From positions 875,497 to 939,496 of the forward strand of contig NZ_VWSH01000002.1 of NCBI RefSeq assembly GCF_008629695.1: a DNA stretch of 64,000 nt. The letters are read 5' to 3'. A model generated the notes under the pieces. That model saw only the letters and a program-made list of their open reading frames with translations. It had not been told where the DNA came from and did no database searches. The position numbers and the translations under genes are program-made. This stretch comes from Taibaiella lutea. GTDB taxonomy: Bacteria; Bacteroidota; Bacteroidia; Chitinophagales; Chitinophagaceae. Positions 1 through 11,600 of the stretch are shown one piece after another (the stretch's first letter is position 1; every line of letters starts with the position of its first letter).

Positions 1-606
1 GGAACCACGTATTCCTATGCATGGTTTGATGCACAAAACAGTAATGCCGCGCTTGCAAGCACACAACAGATAACCATTGCGGGCGCCACGCTTTCCAATA
101 CTACCAACGCACCAAAGCAGTTTATCTATAAGCTTGTGGTTTCTGAAAGTGGTGCCGGTATCTCTGCCTGTCCTTCCGATACGTTTTATAAAGTAGTACT
201 GGTATATCCTGCGTTATCAAATACGCTTACAACCAACTATACAACTATTTGTACCAGCGGACAACAGAACCTTATTCTTACTTCGCCAACCACTGCAACT
301 GCTGCCGGTACTGCTCCGGTCCTGTTGGGTAACTATGGTACATTGAAATATACCTGGACAGGTAATGGTATTGCTGCAAATACAACTACTACCGGTATTG
401 CAAATAATACCTATACTGTAAATGCGGCGAATTTACCTGCTGCAAGCCCTACTCCTTATACTTATTCTGCGGCAGTTTCTTATGCAGAAACAATTGTAGG
501 TGTGAGCCCGGCAATAGATGGTTGTACGCATAGTGCAAACGCAAACGTAACTATCTCAACCGCTCCTACAGTAAGCAATACCAACGTTACTACTACTTTC
601 CAATAA
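1..606 (+). CDS. Surface/secreted repeat protein, C-terminal part (5' end outside window)
   Basis: The frame is open from the first base to a TAA at 604-606, so this is the last 201 codons of a longer gene. The protein is rich in Thr, Ser, Asn, Ala and Tyr with few charged residues, typical of the Ig/PKD-like extracellular repeats of large Bacteroidota adhesins. Two stretches share a pattern of alternating hydrophobic beta-strands and Asn/Thr turns. It ends in a Thr-rich tail without a recognisable T9SS sorting domain, so the C-terminus may be truncated or use another signal. No catalytic motif is visible. The real start is outside the window. Confidence 0.7.
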   Translation, partial: GTTYSYAWFDAQNSNAALASTQQITIAGATLSNTTNAPKQFIYKLVVSESGAGISACPSDTFYKVVLVYPALSNTLTTNYTTICTSGQQNLILTSPTTATAAGTAPVLLGNYGTLKYTWTGNGIAANTTTTGIANNTYTVNAANLPAASPTPYTYSAAVSYAETIVGVSPAIDGCTHSANANVTISTAPTVSNTNVTTTFQ

Positions 607-672
607 TGAATGGTAAGAGTTAGTTTTTAAGTAAATGTCTATATGTGATTTTCTGTTGATTCACATAAAATC

Positions 673-704
673 GATTCCGGAAAGTGATTTTTCTTTCCGG
701 AATC
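673..704 (+). terminator. Hairpin between the first two genes
   Basis: A perfect 12-bp stem (673-684 with 693-704) around an 8-nt T-rich loop. No U-tract follows, so it may be a weak terminator or a 5' leader hairpin of the next gene, whose ATG is 13 nt downstream. Confidence 0.4.
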
Positions 705-717
705 TAATTGATAACCT

Positions 718-1518
718 ATGATGCTCAGATTTGTCTCTTTATTGTTATTTGCTATAAGCTTTACCGGGTTTTGTGATGCTCAGTCTATAAAGGAGATTTC
801 TATGTGCCAGGGTGATACAGCTATTATGTCGGCGGAAGTTTCTGATGCAGACAGCATGCAATGGTATTATAACGGGCATCCTGTTCCGGGAGCCAATAAT
901 GATACATTGAAATTTACACAAGGCGGGATGTTTTATTTAATGGCATTTAGCGAACAGGGGAAATGTTTCACTCAATCGGATTTTATAAGAGTTGAAATTT
1001 CTTATCCCAGTGCCATAGACGATCATTATAATTTGACTCTTGGCAGGACAGAAGCGTTAAATGTACTCAATAACGATAATATGGCCTGTTTTGCTTTTAA
1101 TTTAAGTACCATAACAATTACAAGGCCACCTGTAGTAGGATCTATTATGTCCATTGCTAATGGCATGATTATATATAAGGCTTCCAATAGCAGGCTGTTG
1201 CCTGATTATTTTACTTATCGGATTACAGATATGGAAGGAAGAACTACTAATGAGGCCAGAGTTGACATTGAGGTAGATTTACATTGTGCCTTATTGTATC
1301 CTAATCCGGTAAAAGATGTGCTGAATATTCTTGTAGATCCTCAAAAAATACATGGCATCAACGTTTATGATGCCTCAGGGAAAAGATTGGCGGCTCTGGG
1401 TATAGACCAGAGTAATATGAAATTTAACATGAGCGAATATGCTCAGGGAATTTACTTCTTCGAAATATTAGAACGTAATGGGAAAGGGTGTACTCTCAAA
1501 GTGCAGAAAGACAAATAG
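718..1518 (+). CDS. Secreted protein with T9SS type A sorting domain
   Basis: This 266-aa protein has an N-terminal signal peptide (about residues 1-21, cleaved near CDA-QS). An Ig-like region (about 25-95) has a Cys pair, an acidic middle domain follows, and the last 75 residues form a Por/T9SS type A sorting domain with the hallmark YPNPVKD and GIYFFEI motifs. T9SS cargo is exported by Sec, crosses the outer membrane and loses the C-terminal domain while being attached to the surface. Two ATGs lie in tandem (718 and 721) and either could be the start. The middle domain gives no specific function. A good terminator follows. Confidence 0.85.
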   Translation: MMLRFVSLLLFAISFTGFCDAQSIKEISMCQGDTAIMSAEVSDADSMQWYYNGHPVPGANNDTLKFTQGGMFYLMAFSEQGKCFTQSDFIRVEISYPSAIDDHYNLTLGRTEALNVLNNDNMACFAFNLSTITITRPPVVGSIMSIANGMIIYKASNSRLLPDYFTYRITDMEGRTTNEARVDIEVDLHCALLYPNPVKDVLNILVDPQKIHGINVYDASGKRLAALGIDQSNMKFNMSEYAQGIYFFEILERNGKGCTLKVQKDK

Positions 1519-1592
1519 TCTTTCAATTTGCAACAGTTGCACGGTTGCAGCTTTTAAGACAAAGGATGACTGGGCACATTGTCCTTAAAAGC

Positions 1593-1626
1593 AAATCCGC
1601 AGGAGTGGTTAACCTGCGGATTTTTT
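1593..1626 (+). terminator. Intrinsic terminator
   Basis: An 11-bp perfect stem (1593-1603 with 1613-1623) with a 9-nt loop, running into a T6 tract. It closes the secreted-protein gene. Confidence 0.85.
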
Positions 1627-1653
1627 GTGTTTTTAAAAATAACTATTGAAGAG

Positions 1654-2370
1654 TTACACTTTTTGATTGATGCTTAACAGTAACGTATTCTTTTTCAGAA
1701 AATACAGTACATTTTCTTTAAAAAACCTGCCTATGGGAATTCTGGCTTCTCCTACCTCTATTTCATCGGATTTATAAGAAGAAATAGCAGTTGTATTGAC
1801 TGCATAGCTTTTATGTGTTCTAAGTAAATCGATGTTGATTTTCTCCTTTATAAAATTTGTTAAAGATATACGCATCAGTCTTTTGCCAAATGCAAAATGC
1901 AGTTCTGTGTACTTTCCGTTCGCTTTTGCATACAGAAGCTGTTGCAGATTTAAGCGTTCGTACTTAGTACCTGTTTTTAAAAATAAATCGTCTTGGAATT
2001 CAGGATTAGGTATTTTCATAGCCGATTCTATAATTGAAAAAAGTGTCTTTAATGTGTAGGGTTTAATCAGATAAGCAATCGGGTTATACAATTCCAGTTT
2101 TTTGGTAGCACTTTCGGGAAGCTTATCGAGAATTAAAATGGATAACAATGCCGGTTTCTTATTTTGTATATAATCCAGTATTTCTATAATATCTGTAAAA
2201 TCATTGGAACCGACTCCGATGATTACCAGATCCGGTGCTTTTCGTACTATGCTTTGTATACCTTTAGTCGGGTCTGTTACAACGTCTACCGTTTCATAAT
2301 CGCTGTTAAGAAGTTGTTGGTGAAGAATAAGCGCATTTTTGATAATCGGATCTATTATTAATATTCTCAT
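1654..2370 (-). CDS. LytTR-family response regulator with a degenerate receiver domain
   Basis: This 238-aa protein has a CheY-like N-terminal domain (about 1-120) and a C-terminal LytTR DNA-binding domain (about 130-235, with the usual YAKANGKYTEL and LRTHKSYAVN signatures). LytTR proteins bind direct repeats at promoters. The receiver is odd: the expected phospho-acceptor Asp is Gly52 (PDLVIIGVG) and the acidic pair is Asp7-Pro8, although the conserved Lys103-Pro is kept. It probably cannot be phosphorylated in the normal way and may act constitutively or through a ligand. No histidine kinase is adjacent. The T9SS-protein genes on both sides are possible targets, but this is only inference from position. 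Confidence 0.85.
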   Translation of the reverse strand: MRILIIDPIIKNALILHQQLLNSDYETVDVVTDPTKGIQSIVRKAPDLVIIGVGSNDFTDIIEILDYIQNKKPALLSILILDKLPESATKKLELYNPIAYLIKPYTLKTLFSIIESAMKIPNPEFQDDLFLKTGTKYERLNLQQLLYAKANGKYTELHFAFGKRLMRISLTNFIKEKINIDLLRTHKSYAVNTTAISSYKSDEIEVGEARIPIGRFFKENVLYFLKKNTLLLSINQKV

Positions 2371-2596
2371 TGGTAAAGAGCTTTAAGCCTCTGTAATGTC
2401 AGATACAGTTTAATATTGATTTCTATAAAGAAATGCACGACATGAAAATGTAATAATCATGAATTTTAGTTACTACCAAGCCATAACTTAATGTTAAAAT
2501 GCTTGATAAGTCAATAATGATGAGAAATGTCATCGATACAAGCATAAAGAGACCAAATTATTTCTATTAGTCTCTTTATGTTGAAGTAATATCTGA

Positions 2597-4759
2597 TTAT
2601 TTGATTGCAAATTTGTAAACAGTTATTACGTTATCAGACTTGACTACGTGTAGATAATAAATACCCTTTGATAATGATTGAGTCGATAATTGTTGAACGG
2701 AATTACTGTATTCAACCGGAACATTTATGTTCTGACCTACAGAATTGCTTACCGATATGTGTTTGATGTGGCTGCCTTTAACATAAAGTACGTTGCCTTC
2801 CATCGGGTTAGGGTACATTTGAATATCGCTGAAAATAGTTGCCTTTACGGAGATTGTATTGCTGTATGTATAGCTTCCTTCGTTGTCTAAAATTTTAAGG
2901 CGATATTGGTTTAAGTCTTCTAACGGACTTTCATCAATAAATTCATAAGTTCCCTTTTCATTGCCATTTACATATCCGATCTTGTTATAAACCTTGCCAT
3001 CGGCACTTCTCTCGATTTCAAAGCCTTTATTTCCCGTGTTATTAACAGCTATCCAGCTCAATATTATATTGTCATTGTCTGCCTTTCCGTCGAAAGAAAC
3101 AAGATTGACATCCAGAGGAGTATTATTGATAACCACTGTATAATTAAATGTGCCTACCGGAACATTATTTGCCACATCGTTTACCGTAACCGTTAACGGA
3201 AAGCTGCCGGAAAAAGTGGGCATACCTGAAAGCATACCTGTAGTTGCATTCAGTGTTACACCAGGGGGCAAAGTAGATGATGTAGTATAATTGTACACCG
3301 GAGTCAATGGAAGTACGTTAGGCGATTGCGGAGTAATTGCTACAGAACCGTTATATATCACACCGACATTTCCATTACCTGGTGTGCCATTGGTGAAAGC
3401 TACAATATGTGCAGTGATTTGTTTGCGGCCGGAACTTTCCGAGCATCCATTTCTTGTAGTGCCGGCAAAATAGTTCAGCACCGTACCTCCTTGCGCTACT
3501 GTGGTATTGATGGTTGTACTCGCAATCAGATTGCCGCCTGTTAAGGCATCATAATAACTTATTACATCTCCTGTTCCGATTGCAGACGCACTCAAAGTGA
3601 AGCTGTTACCGGCATAAGTGTAAATATCTTTCTGTGAATTTGTTAGAGCAACACCGGCATTAAGACGCGTCACTTCATAGACCCTTATGCTTTGGAAGGC
3701 ACCCGCTACACCACCTAACTGCAGCTCTACTCTGTCGAATACCGCTGTTGGTACTGCAACCAAACTCATCATATTGTTTGAAGCGTTCAGTAAATTTAAA
3801 GTGAGTAAAGAAGGATTATTTGTAATAGTTTGTACAGGCGCGCCATTACTTCCGTTATAGAAATTAAGCGTTAACCCGGCAAGGGCACTTAAATTTAATA
3901 GAGCAGAACTTGCATCCTGTACAACTAATTTAACCGTGTCGCCAATTTTAGAAGGAGTATTAAACATTGTTGTATGATACACCTGGCTTAATACCTGAGC
4001 GCCTGTATTCAGAGTCGTATAAGTAGCCATAGAATTGTCAATGGCGTTTCTTGGGTTAACTACACCACCGGTAGCATTGGCAATTCCACCAACAACGGTA
4101 CCTGCCCTGACACCGTTAAGAAGATCAATAGGACTACTGCAAACTATCGAACCGGGAGCCGTTGTTTTAATGTAAGCATCATAAATATCAATACCTGCGG
4201 CAACGGAAGCCAGGCCAGTTATAGAAACCCTTATTCCCTGATAAGCGCTTGATGGTGTAATGGTAAATTCCTGAGAGCCTGCGCCTGAGAGCAAACCTAC
4301 AAGAGAACTTCCGGAATAGGTTGGGCCGACACTGGTATATACCCAGGCACCTAAACCATTCTTATGAAGATCTGTAACTGCCTGAATCTCAAGATTACCT
4401 AATGCTGATACCAGACCTGCCGGTAAACTGAATTTTACCGTTATCGGAGTATTAGCCGCAATTGCTGTGGCATAACTCGTGGTAGCCGCAGGATTCGGGT
4501 TGAAATCAAGTATCTGAGTCCTGGTAGCAGCCACGCCAATCCCGATGGTGAGATTGGAAGAGGTAAATGGATCGTTGTCAATCGCATTATCAAGTGTTGA
4601 TGTTGAACCAAGTATATCTATACCGGTTAAAGTGTTTCCTTGTCTGGTTGCGTAAGACCTGACGGTTGGTGTTTGGCTAAAAGCAATGTTTGCTGACAAA
4701 AGCGCTGCCAAAAGTGAAGCAGAACTTACAGCTTTCTTTAAATAAAATTTTGGTTTCAT
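2597..4759 (-). CDS. T9SS-secreted protein with putative Ig domain
   Basis: About 720 residues. I place the start at the Met at 4759 because it opens a clear signal peptide (Lys-rich, then a hydrophobic stretch ending ANIAFSQ); the reading frame upstream is AT-rich non-coding sequence. Two discoidin-like or lectin-like halves (about 25-200 and 205-375) are followed by an Ig-like cadherin-type module with the LPPGVTLNATTG signature, a fibronectin-like 'GFEIERSADG' domain common in Bacteroidota, and a type A sorting domain with MYPNP and GIYYLHV. It is probably an exported, surface-attached or released protein. The substrate is unknown. Confidence 0.85.
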   Translation of the reverse strand: MKPKFYLKKAVSSASLLAALLSANIAFSQTPTVRSYATRQGNTLTGIDILGSTSTLDNAIDNDPFTSSNLTIGIGVAATRTQILDFNPNPAATTSYATAIAANTPITVKFSLPAGLVSALGNLEIQAVTDLHKNGLGAWVYTSVGPTYSGSSLVGLLSGAGSQEFTITPSSAYQGIRVSITGLASVAAGIDIYDAYIKTTAPGSIVCSSPIDLLNGVRAGTVVGGIANATGGVVNPRNAIDNSMATYTTLNTGAQVLSQVYHTTMFNTPSKIGDTVKLVVQDASSALLNLSALAGLTLNFYNGSNGAPVQTITNNPSLLTLNLLNASNNMMSLVAVPTAVFDRVELQLGGVAGAFQSIRVYEVTRLNAGVALTNSQKDIYTYAGNSFTLSASAIGTGDVISYYDALTGGNLIASTTINTTVAQGGTVLNYFAGTTRNGCSESSGRKQITAHIVAFTNGTPGNGNVGVIYNGSVAITPQSPNVLPLTPVYNYTTSSTLPPGVTLNATTGMLSGMPTFSGSFPLTVTVNDVANNVPVGTFNYTVVINNTPLDVNLVSFDGKADNDNIILSWIAVNNTGNKGFEIERSADGKVYNKIGYVNGNEKGTYEFIDESPLEDLNQYRLKILDNEGSYTYSNTISVKATIFSDIQMYPNPMEGNVLYVKGSHIKHISVSNSVGQNINVPVEYSNSVQQLSTQSLSKGIYYLHVVKSDNVITVYKFAIK

Positions 4760-5202
4760 AATTTTTGTTGTTTGGTTATATATTAGATAAATTTTTAATA
4801 TTTTAAATAAAATTAATTCCGATATCATGTTTTCAGCATGAATCCGTTTAATTTAAATAGTTGAGATTTTTATTCTATCAGCACCGAAACACGAATGATT
4901 CTGTAATCGAAAAGCTCATACTCCATATTTTTTGATATCCGATTAAAGGTTAGAGATGAGTTATAGGAAAAATTAATGCAACGCAGTTTGTTAAATTTTA
5001 TATAGCTGACTTTTCGATTTGTTTAAATGACTTTATTTGATAAATAATAATTAGAATGATGTTAAATTGTAAATTAATTTAATTTATTTTATAAAATTAG
5101 ATGATTCATTTCAATTTGATTTATAACGAACATGTTTTTGTCTTTAAGCAACAATTATATGTCCATGAACGACATATCAACATATATCTCGACACTAATT
5201 TT

Positions 5203-5271
5203 AATTTAAAAGTATTTAACAATATTTTATTTTATTATTATTTTATTATATAAAATAAATACTTTTAAATT
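5203..5271. repeat. AT-rich inverted repeat (16-bp arms)
   Basis: The arms at 5203-5218 and 5256-5271 are perfect complements separated by 37 nt of almost pure A/T. It could extrude as a cruciform or fold in RNA. It lies far from either flanking start codon and its role is not known. Confidence 0.7.
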
Positions 5272-5581
5272 TACGCTTCTCTAAACCTTTAGCAATATTT
5301 ATCAATGTTTTTAACGATAGTATATTTACTAATAATGTTTAATAAATTGATATTTAGGAATAATAAAATAATGGTTTATCACTTATTAAGTGAAAATATT
5401 ACCCAAATGGTCTACGCTGTTTGAAATAGAATTGCCGGAGGATGGCTCAGTTATTATATAATGTAATAAGCAGGTAGCCAATATTTGCTCTTCGGAAGGG
5501 TAGAGCTGATTTATACCGCATGATAGTTTAGCTTAGTGGATATAAGTCAATTGAGCACAAAAACGACTAAAACAGACAAAC

Positions 5582-5613
5582 AAAAAGAGCTTTTCATTTG
5601 AAAAGCTCTTTTT
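5582..5613. terminator. Bidirectional intrinsic terminator
   Basis: A perfect 14-bp stem (5582-5595 with 5600-5613) with A-tract and T-tract ends, so it works in either direction. It lies just downstream of the leftward glucan synthase gene. Confidence 0.85.
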
Positions 5614-5695
5614 GTTTCTTCAAAATAAATTGAATCAATCCTGAACGTGTGAGATTTAATAGCGATGTGTTTTTCAACCCATCGCTAATTTATTT

Positions 5696-8600
5696 TTATT
5701 TTTTTCTTCTGATTTGCATCGTTACGCGATGTTCCTTTCCATCATCTTTCAGTCTTATACTTTCTCCTGTTCCTTTTTCATTATCCATTTCCCATTGGGA
5801 AACTGCTTGATTTTTATTATTTATAATAGTTATAAAATAATGGGCATTGCCATATCTGTATTGAATTTCTACTGATGGCCATTCATCCGGGAAACACGGA
5901 TTGAACTTCAATTCATCTGCTTCTCGCTCAAGCCCCAGTAAGGAATTTAGTATAAACTGATACATCCAGCCTGCAGAGCCTGTATACCATGTCCAGCCGC
6001 CTCTTCCTTTGTGCGATTCATTGGCATACACATCCGCAGCCATTACATAAGGTTCTACTTTGTATATATCTTTTGCCGCAGCATCGAGACTATGGTTTAT
6101 CGGTTGGATCATATTAAAGAGATCGTAAGTTTTATTACAATCTCCTGATTTTGCAAATGCCATTAACGCCCAGATTGCAGCATGGCTGTATTGCCCGCCA
6201 TTTTCACGTACCCCGGGAACATACCCTTTTATATAGCCCGGATTAAGAGCGGATTTATCAAATGCAGGTTCCAGTAATTTTATCAGTTTCAGGTCTCTGT
6301 CAACAAGATATTTATCCAATGATGCCATTGCTTTCTCTTTTCTTGTTTCTTCTCCTGCCTCAGAGATCACAGACCAGCTTTGGGCAATTGCATCTATACG
6401 GCACTCATCATTTTTACTCGTACCTAATGCCGTTCCATTATCAAACCATGCCCTTAAATACCATTCTCCGTCCCATGCATTTGCTTCTATATTGGATTGT
6501 AAGGTTTTCGCCTGCTGCTTGCAGGTAGCGGCAAATTCAACATCCCCAAAGCCCGTAGCAATTTCTTCAAAATGTGTCAGGACATCGTAAAAGAAAAATG
6601 CAAGCCATACACTTTCGCCTTTGCCATGATGGCCTACCTGATCCATTCCGTCATTCCAGTCGCCTGAACCGATAAGCGGTAACCCATGTTCACCAAACTG
6701 AAGACTATGTTTAATGCTTCTCACGCAATGGTTATAGATAGTATCCTGCTGGCTGCTTATTTTCGGCAAATCATATAAAGAATCCTCGCCTGGATGCAAT
6801 TTTCGGCTTTCAAGGAAACCGGCCATCGAATTCAGGATTTCCTTATCTCCCGTAGCTTTAATATATCTGGCTGTAACAAATGGCAACCACAATAAATCAT
6901 CAGAACATCTGGTGCGTACACCCCTGCCTTCAGGCGGATGCCACCAATGTTGTACGTCGCCTTCTTCAAACTGACGCGAAGCGCTGAGTAATATCTGTTC
7001 TTTGGCTATCGACGGTGCTGTATGTAAAATAGCCAGTACATCCTGTAGCTGATCTCTGAAACCGAAAGCGCCGCCCGATTGATAAAAACCGCTTCTTGCG
7101 TAAATTCTACATGCAATAGTCTGGTATAAAAGCCAACCGTTGGCAAGTGTATTCAAACCTTTATCCGGTGTTGATACTTTAACACTCCCGATGATTTCAT
7201 CCCAATGAGCTTTCACATCGTTTAACGATTGTGAAACAGATTCCGTCGTTTTGAATTTCTGGATATAATCTTTGGCAATTGTAATATCGGCTGCACTGCC
7301 CAAAACGAAAATAATTTCCCGCTCTTCGCCATTAATTAAATCAAAGCGGGATTGCAAAGCTGCGCAGGTATCTTTGCCTGCGCCAAACCTGCCCGAAAGC
7401 TTCTTCTGATAAAGCGCTTTGGGATTTTTTAATGTTCCGTTCCTGCCTATAAATTCTGCTCTGTCAGTTGTGAAGCTGACATCAACGCCATTTGCGCTAA
7501 AGAAGCTGACCTGCTCTGCAAATGCACTGTTATACCTGTTACGGAATATCAAGCCTCCTGTTGCAGTATCATATTCGGAAAGGATGTGCATATTTGTTTT
7601 GGAACGGACATCTCCCAATATCATTTCCATAAAGCCTGTGAGTGTTATTTTCCTTTCTCTGCCTGAATAATTCCTGATTTTAAGTGTAATAAATTTTAGA
7701 GGTAAATCCTTATCTACAAATACAGACATTTCCGAAGCAAGCCCCTGCTCGCTGTGTTCAAACGTGCTATATCCGAAACCATGCGTAGTAATATAAGTAC
7801 TTGCACCTTTTATAGGGAATGGTGCAGGCGACCAAAAAACGCCTGTAACCTCGTCTCTGATATAAAATGCTTCACCACCTACATCGCTTACCGAGTCATT
7901 GTTCCAGGGTGTAAGCCTGTACTCATGCGCATTTACAGCCCAGGTATAAGCTGATGCCGTTTCTGAAATCACCGTTCCGAAAACGGGATTTGCTATTACA
8001 TTTACCCATGGTGCAGGCGTGGTACTGTTATTCTGTGTAATGATTTTATAGGATTTGCCATCGGGTGCAAAACCACCACTACCATTAAAAAACAAAAGAT
8101 CTGTTGGTATCGGTAATGTATGCTCCTGATGCCCGAAAGTAAAAGCCTGTTTTTCTAATAAAGGAGGTAAAGCCTTTTCGGTTTTGACACGGTTTACCTG
8201 TTCTGCCAATGTTCCTTTATTGTCTGAAATAATTACCCTTGCAACACTTTCAAAAAGAATGCGGTCTTCGTGTGAAATCTGATCGGTGGATTTAACGAAA
8301 ATAGCGCCCGGCTTACTGTACGAAGTATGGATACCCATTTCAGTATTAATCATACCGGTAATTTCGTCCTGTAATAATTGCCTGTACGAACCATGATCCT
8401 CATTCCATATTACCAGGTCAACAGCAAGCCCTTTCAATCTCCAGTAAGCATGTGCCTGTATCATTTGCCTTACCAGCTCTATGTTTTCAGGATCGTGGAT
8501 ATGCAACAATATAATAGGTAAATCTCCCGAAACGGAATGGCTCCATAAACCTGATTGCCCCCTGAAATTACTTTTGATGATGTTAGGATCCGTACGTAAT

Positions 8601-11600
8601 GCAGGATTGGCAAATACGACAGAAGTTGCCAGACGGTTGAATAATTGAACATCAGTTTCAGATGCGTTCAACTGACGTAACAATACCTGATTGTGTGTCC
8701 ACGAAAGCTCTAAGGCTCTTCTCCTCATATGCTGATCTTTGTACTTATGCATGATGGCTCTGCAGGATTCCTTATTGTCGCTGACTCCATAGACCATATC
8801 TATAACTGCGGATTGATTAGGCTTAATTGTAAATCGATGTCTTATTGCAAGAATAGGATCCAATACTGCGCCTTCTTTTCCGGAAAGCTCACTTATATGC
8901 ATTGCTTTTGGATCGGCCAGGGTATTACATCTTCCTATAAATTCCAGGCGGTCTGTTTCGTAAGAAACAGTTTCGACGGTAACTCCTTGTACGTCCATCA
9001 AATGAAACATCCAGGGCGGCGTTTCTCCTTCCGAGCGCGGGCGGCGGGTACATACGATAGATTTATGCTGAGGGTTGATTTCTGTCTGCACAAATAAATT
9101 GCTGAATGCCTGATGAGATTCATCTGCTGCTTGCGGCGCTATTACAACTTCCGCATAACTTGTCACTTCCAATGTTCTTGCGGCATTACCTTTATTGGTA
9201 ATCCTTACTCTTCTCATCTCAATATCATCCTCAGGCGATATAACAATCTCCGTTTTCGTTACAAAGCCATAATCATTTCTCATGAATTCAACATGGCCCT
9301 GCGAAAAAACAGCTTCATAGTTTTTAGGCATTGACAAAGTCGGCTGATAGGTATTTGACCAGAACACATCTCTTTCCACATCTTTGATATAACAGAATAC
9401 GCCATAACCATCCACCGTTCCGTCTTCGCGCCAACGCGTAAGCGACAGATCTTTCCAACGGCTATAGCCCCCGCCCGAATTACTTACCATCACCTGATAA
9501 CGGCCGTTGCTCAGTAATTGTATTTCAGGTACAGGTGTGTTGGGTGTTGCAATTCTCCGGATGGGTACTGCAGGTGTGCTTGTATTCTTTTGAATAAGCT
9601 CTGCTGTATGCGCATAGAAAACAGTTGCTCTCGGAACCTTTTCCTGTAACAATAATAAAGTGGCCTGAAATCTTGGCTCCATAGTGAAACGTTGCTGCAT
9701 CGGTTTGTTAAGCAACAAATAAGCCAATGACAAAAATCCCATGCCCTGATGATGCACCATGAAGGATTTAATAATTTCAAATCTTTTGTCGCGTGGCAAA
9801 CGATAAGGCGTGAAGTCTATTGCTTCATAAAAGCCATAGGCGCCTTCATAACCTTCGCGTGACATTAACTGAAGATTGGAGCATGCACGTTCGGGCGATA
9901 TCATCAACGCCATCATAGATGCATAAGGTGCAATGACCAAATCTTCTTCCAGTCCTCTTTTCAGCCCAAGTCCCGGAACACCAAACGCTCTGTACTGGTA
10001 ATTTAAGGCCGTATCAAATGCATTGTAGGCTGATTCTGAAATACCCCACGGTACACTTCTGATAGCAGCATAATCCATCTGTCTTTTTACGGTTGCTTTA
10101 TTTGTTTTGTTTAATAAAGTGTTTTCGTAAGAAGGCATTACCAATTGCGGCATAAGATACTCAAACATGGAGCCACTCCATGAAAGCAGGATAGAATCAT
10201 TGCCAACATTTGTCAATAAACGTCCTAATGCAAACCAGCTTTCCTGCGGTAGTTTTCCTTGCGCTATGCCGGCAAATATGCCAAGCCTTACTTCCGATGC
10301 CAGCAAGTCATAAAAGCTGTCATCACCACGTTGTTCATCTACATTGAAGCCAATCCTTAATAAGTTTGTGGATTTGTCAAATATGAAATCATAATCCACA
10401 GTAGAGAACTTTTCACATTGCTCCGTCAGTTTGGAAATTTGAATGCAGGTTTCCTTCGCATGAATTTTAGCTTGTATCAATAATTCACTTAGAATCTGTA
10501 GATTATTTTTATCGTCCTGACTGGTTTCATAAGCCTGATAAACTTCTATCTGCTTCATGCTTAACGCAACCAATGAGTCGATATCTCCATAGTTTGGAAT
10601 AATATCAAGAGATGATAAGTCAGGAAATTTCTCTTGAAGAGGCAACATTTCCAACCAGGGAAGTACTTGCTTTAAATCAGTATAAGCATTTTTGATTTGC
10701 ATCTTCAAACGGCCTGCCCATGCTTGTGCTACTTCATTCTGGTCTCCCTTCTCGCTTTCCAACTCATCTGCGAGGTTAATTAATAAGGTGAATTGTTTTT
10801 TAATAGCGCTCAAAGAAACAAGAGGTTCTTTAAGTTTTGATGCTGCAATTATCTTATCAACGATTTCTTTATGATTTTTTTTGAAATAATCTTTTACAAT
10901 TCTTGCACAGACATTAATCCCGTCGAATATAGTATTAGAGAATGCCGGTTTTTCAGGCATAACATTAATACCCTGTTTTAACGTAAGCAAATGCCCGATG
11001 AGGTTTCCACTATCTACCGTAGAAATATATCTTGGAGATAAGGGCATCCTGGTTAAGGTATCATACCAATTATAAAAGTGTCCTTTATGCCTTTCCAGCT
11101 TTGACATGGAGTCCATCGTATTCTTACATCTTGTAATGAATGCTTCTCCCGAAATGTAACCAAAGTCATAAGCACTGAGATTGGCAAGCAAAGCAAGTCC
11201 TATATTAGTTGGAGAAGTGCGATGCGCAATTACTTCTACAGGTTCTTCCTGATAATTATCGGGCGGTAGCCAATTGTCTGTTTCGGTTACAAATGTTTCA
11301 AAATATGCCCATGTCTTGCGTGCGGTTTTATGCAGAAATAAATATTGTGCATCATTCAATCCCGGATCTTTCTCTGTTTCAGGCAGGCTGATGGTCCATA
11401 TAATGGCAGGTGCAAAAAGCCAGAGCAATAATATGGGTGCGGCTACAATGAGAGCAGCAGGATTCAGCCAAAGAATTAAATAAGTGCCGGCAACCGAAGA
11501 GAAAGGAATGAACCACATTTCGATATAAGCGTTGAATATATTGACATGCCTGCTTGAGGAGAAAGCAGATGGGGTCCATTGCAATAACTTACGTTTGCTT

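Larger units (their letters stand above)
4760..5695. other. Long AT-rich intergenic region
   Basis: About 930 bp without a convincing gene between two leftward genes. It holds a long AT-rich inverted repeat at 5203-5271 and a terminator at 5582-5613. A frame of about two dozen codons ending at the TAA at 5459-5461 (containing IELPEDGSVII) reads like protein, but its only starts are GTG/TTG type and I do not call it. Confidence 0.5.

Noticed and set aside
5390..5461. Short frame with protein-like sequence
   Set aside because: Only about two dozen codons, with a GTG-type start and no partner; chance cannot be excluded.
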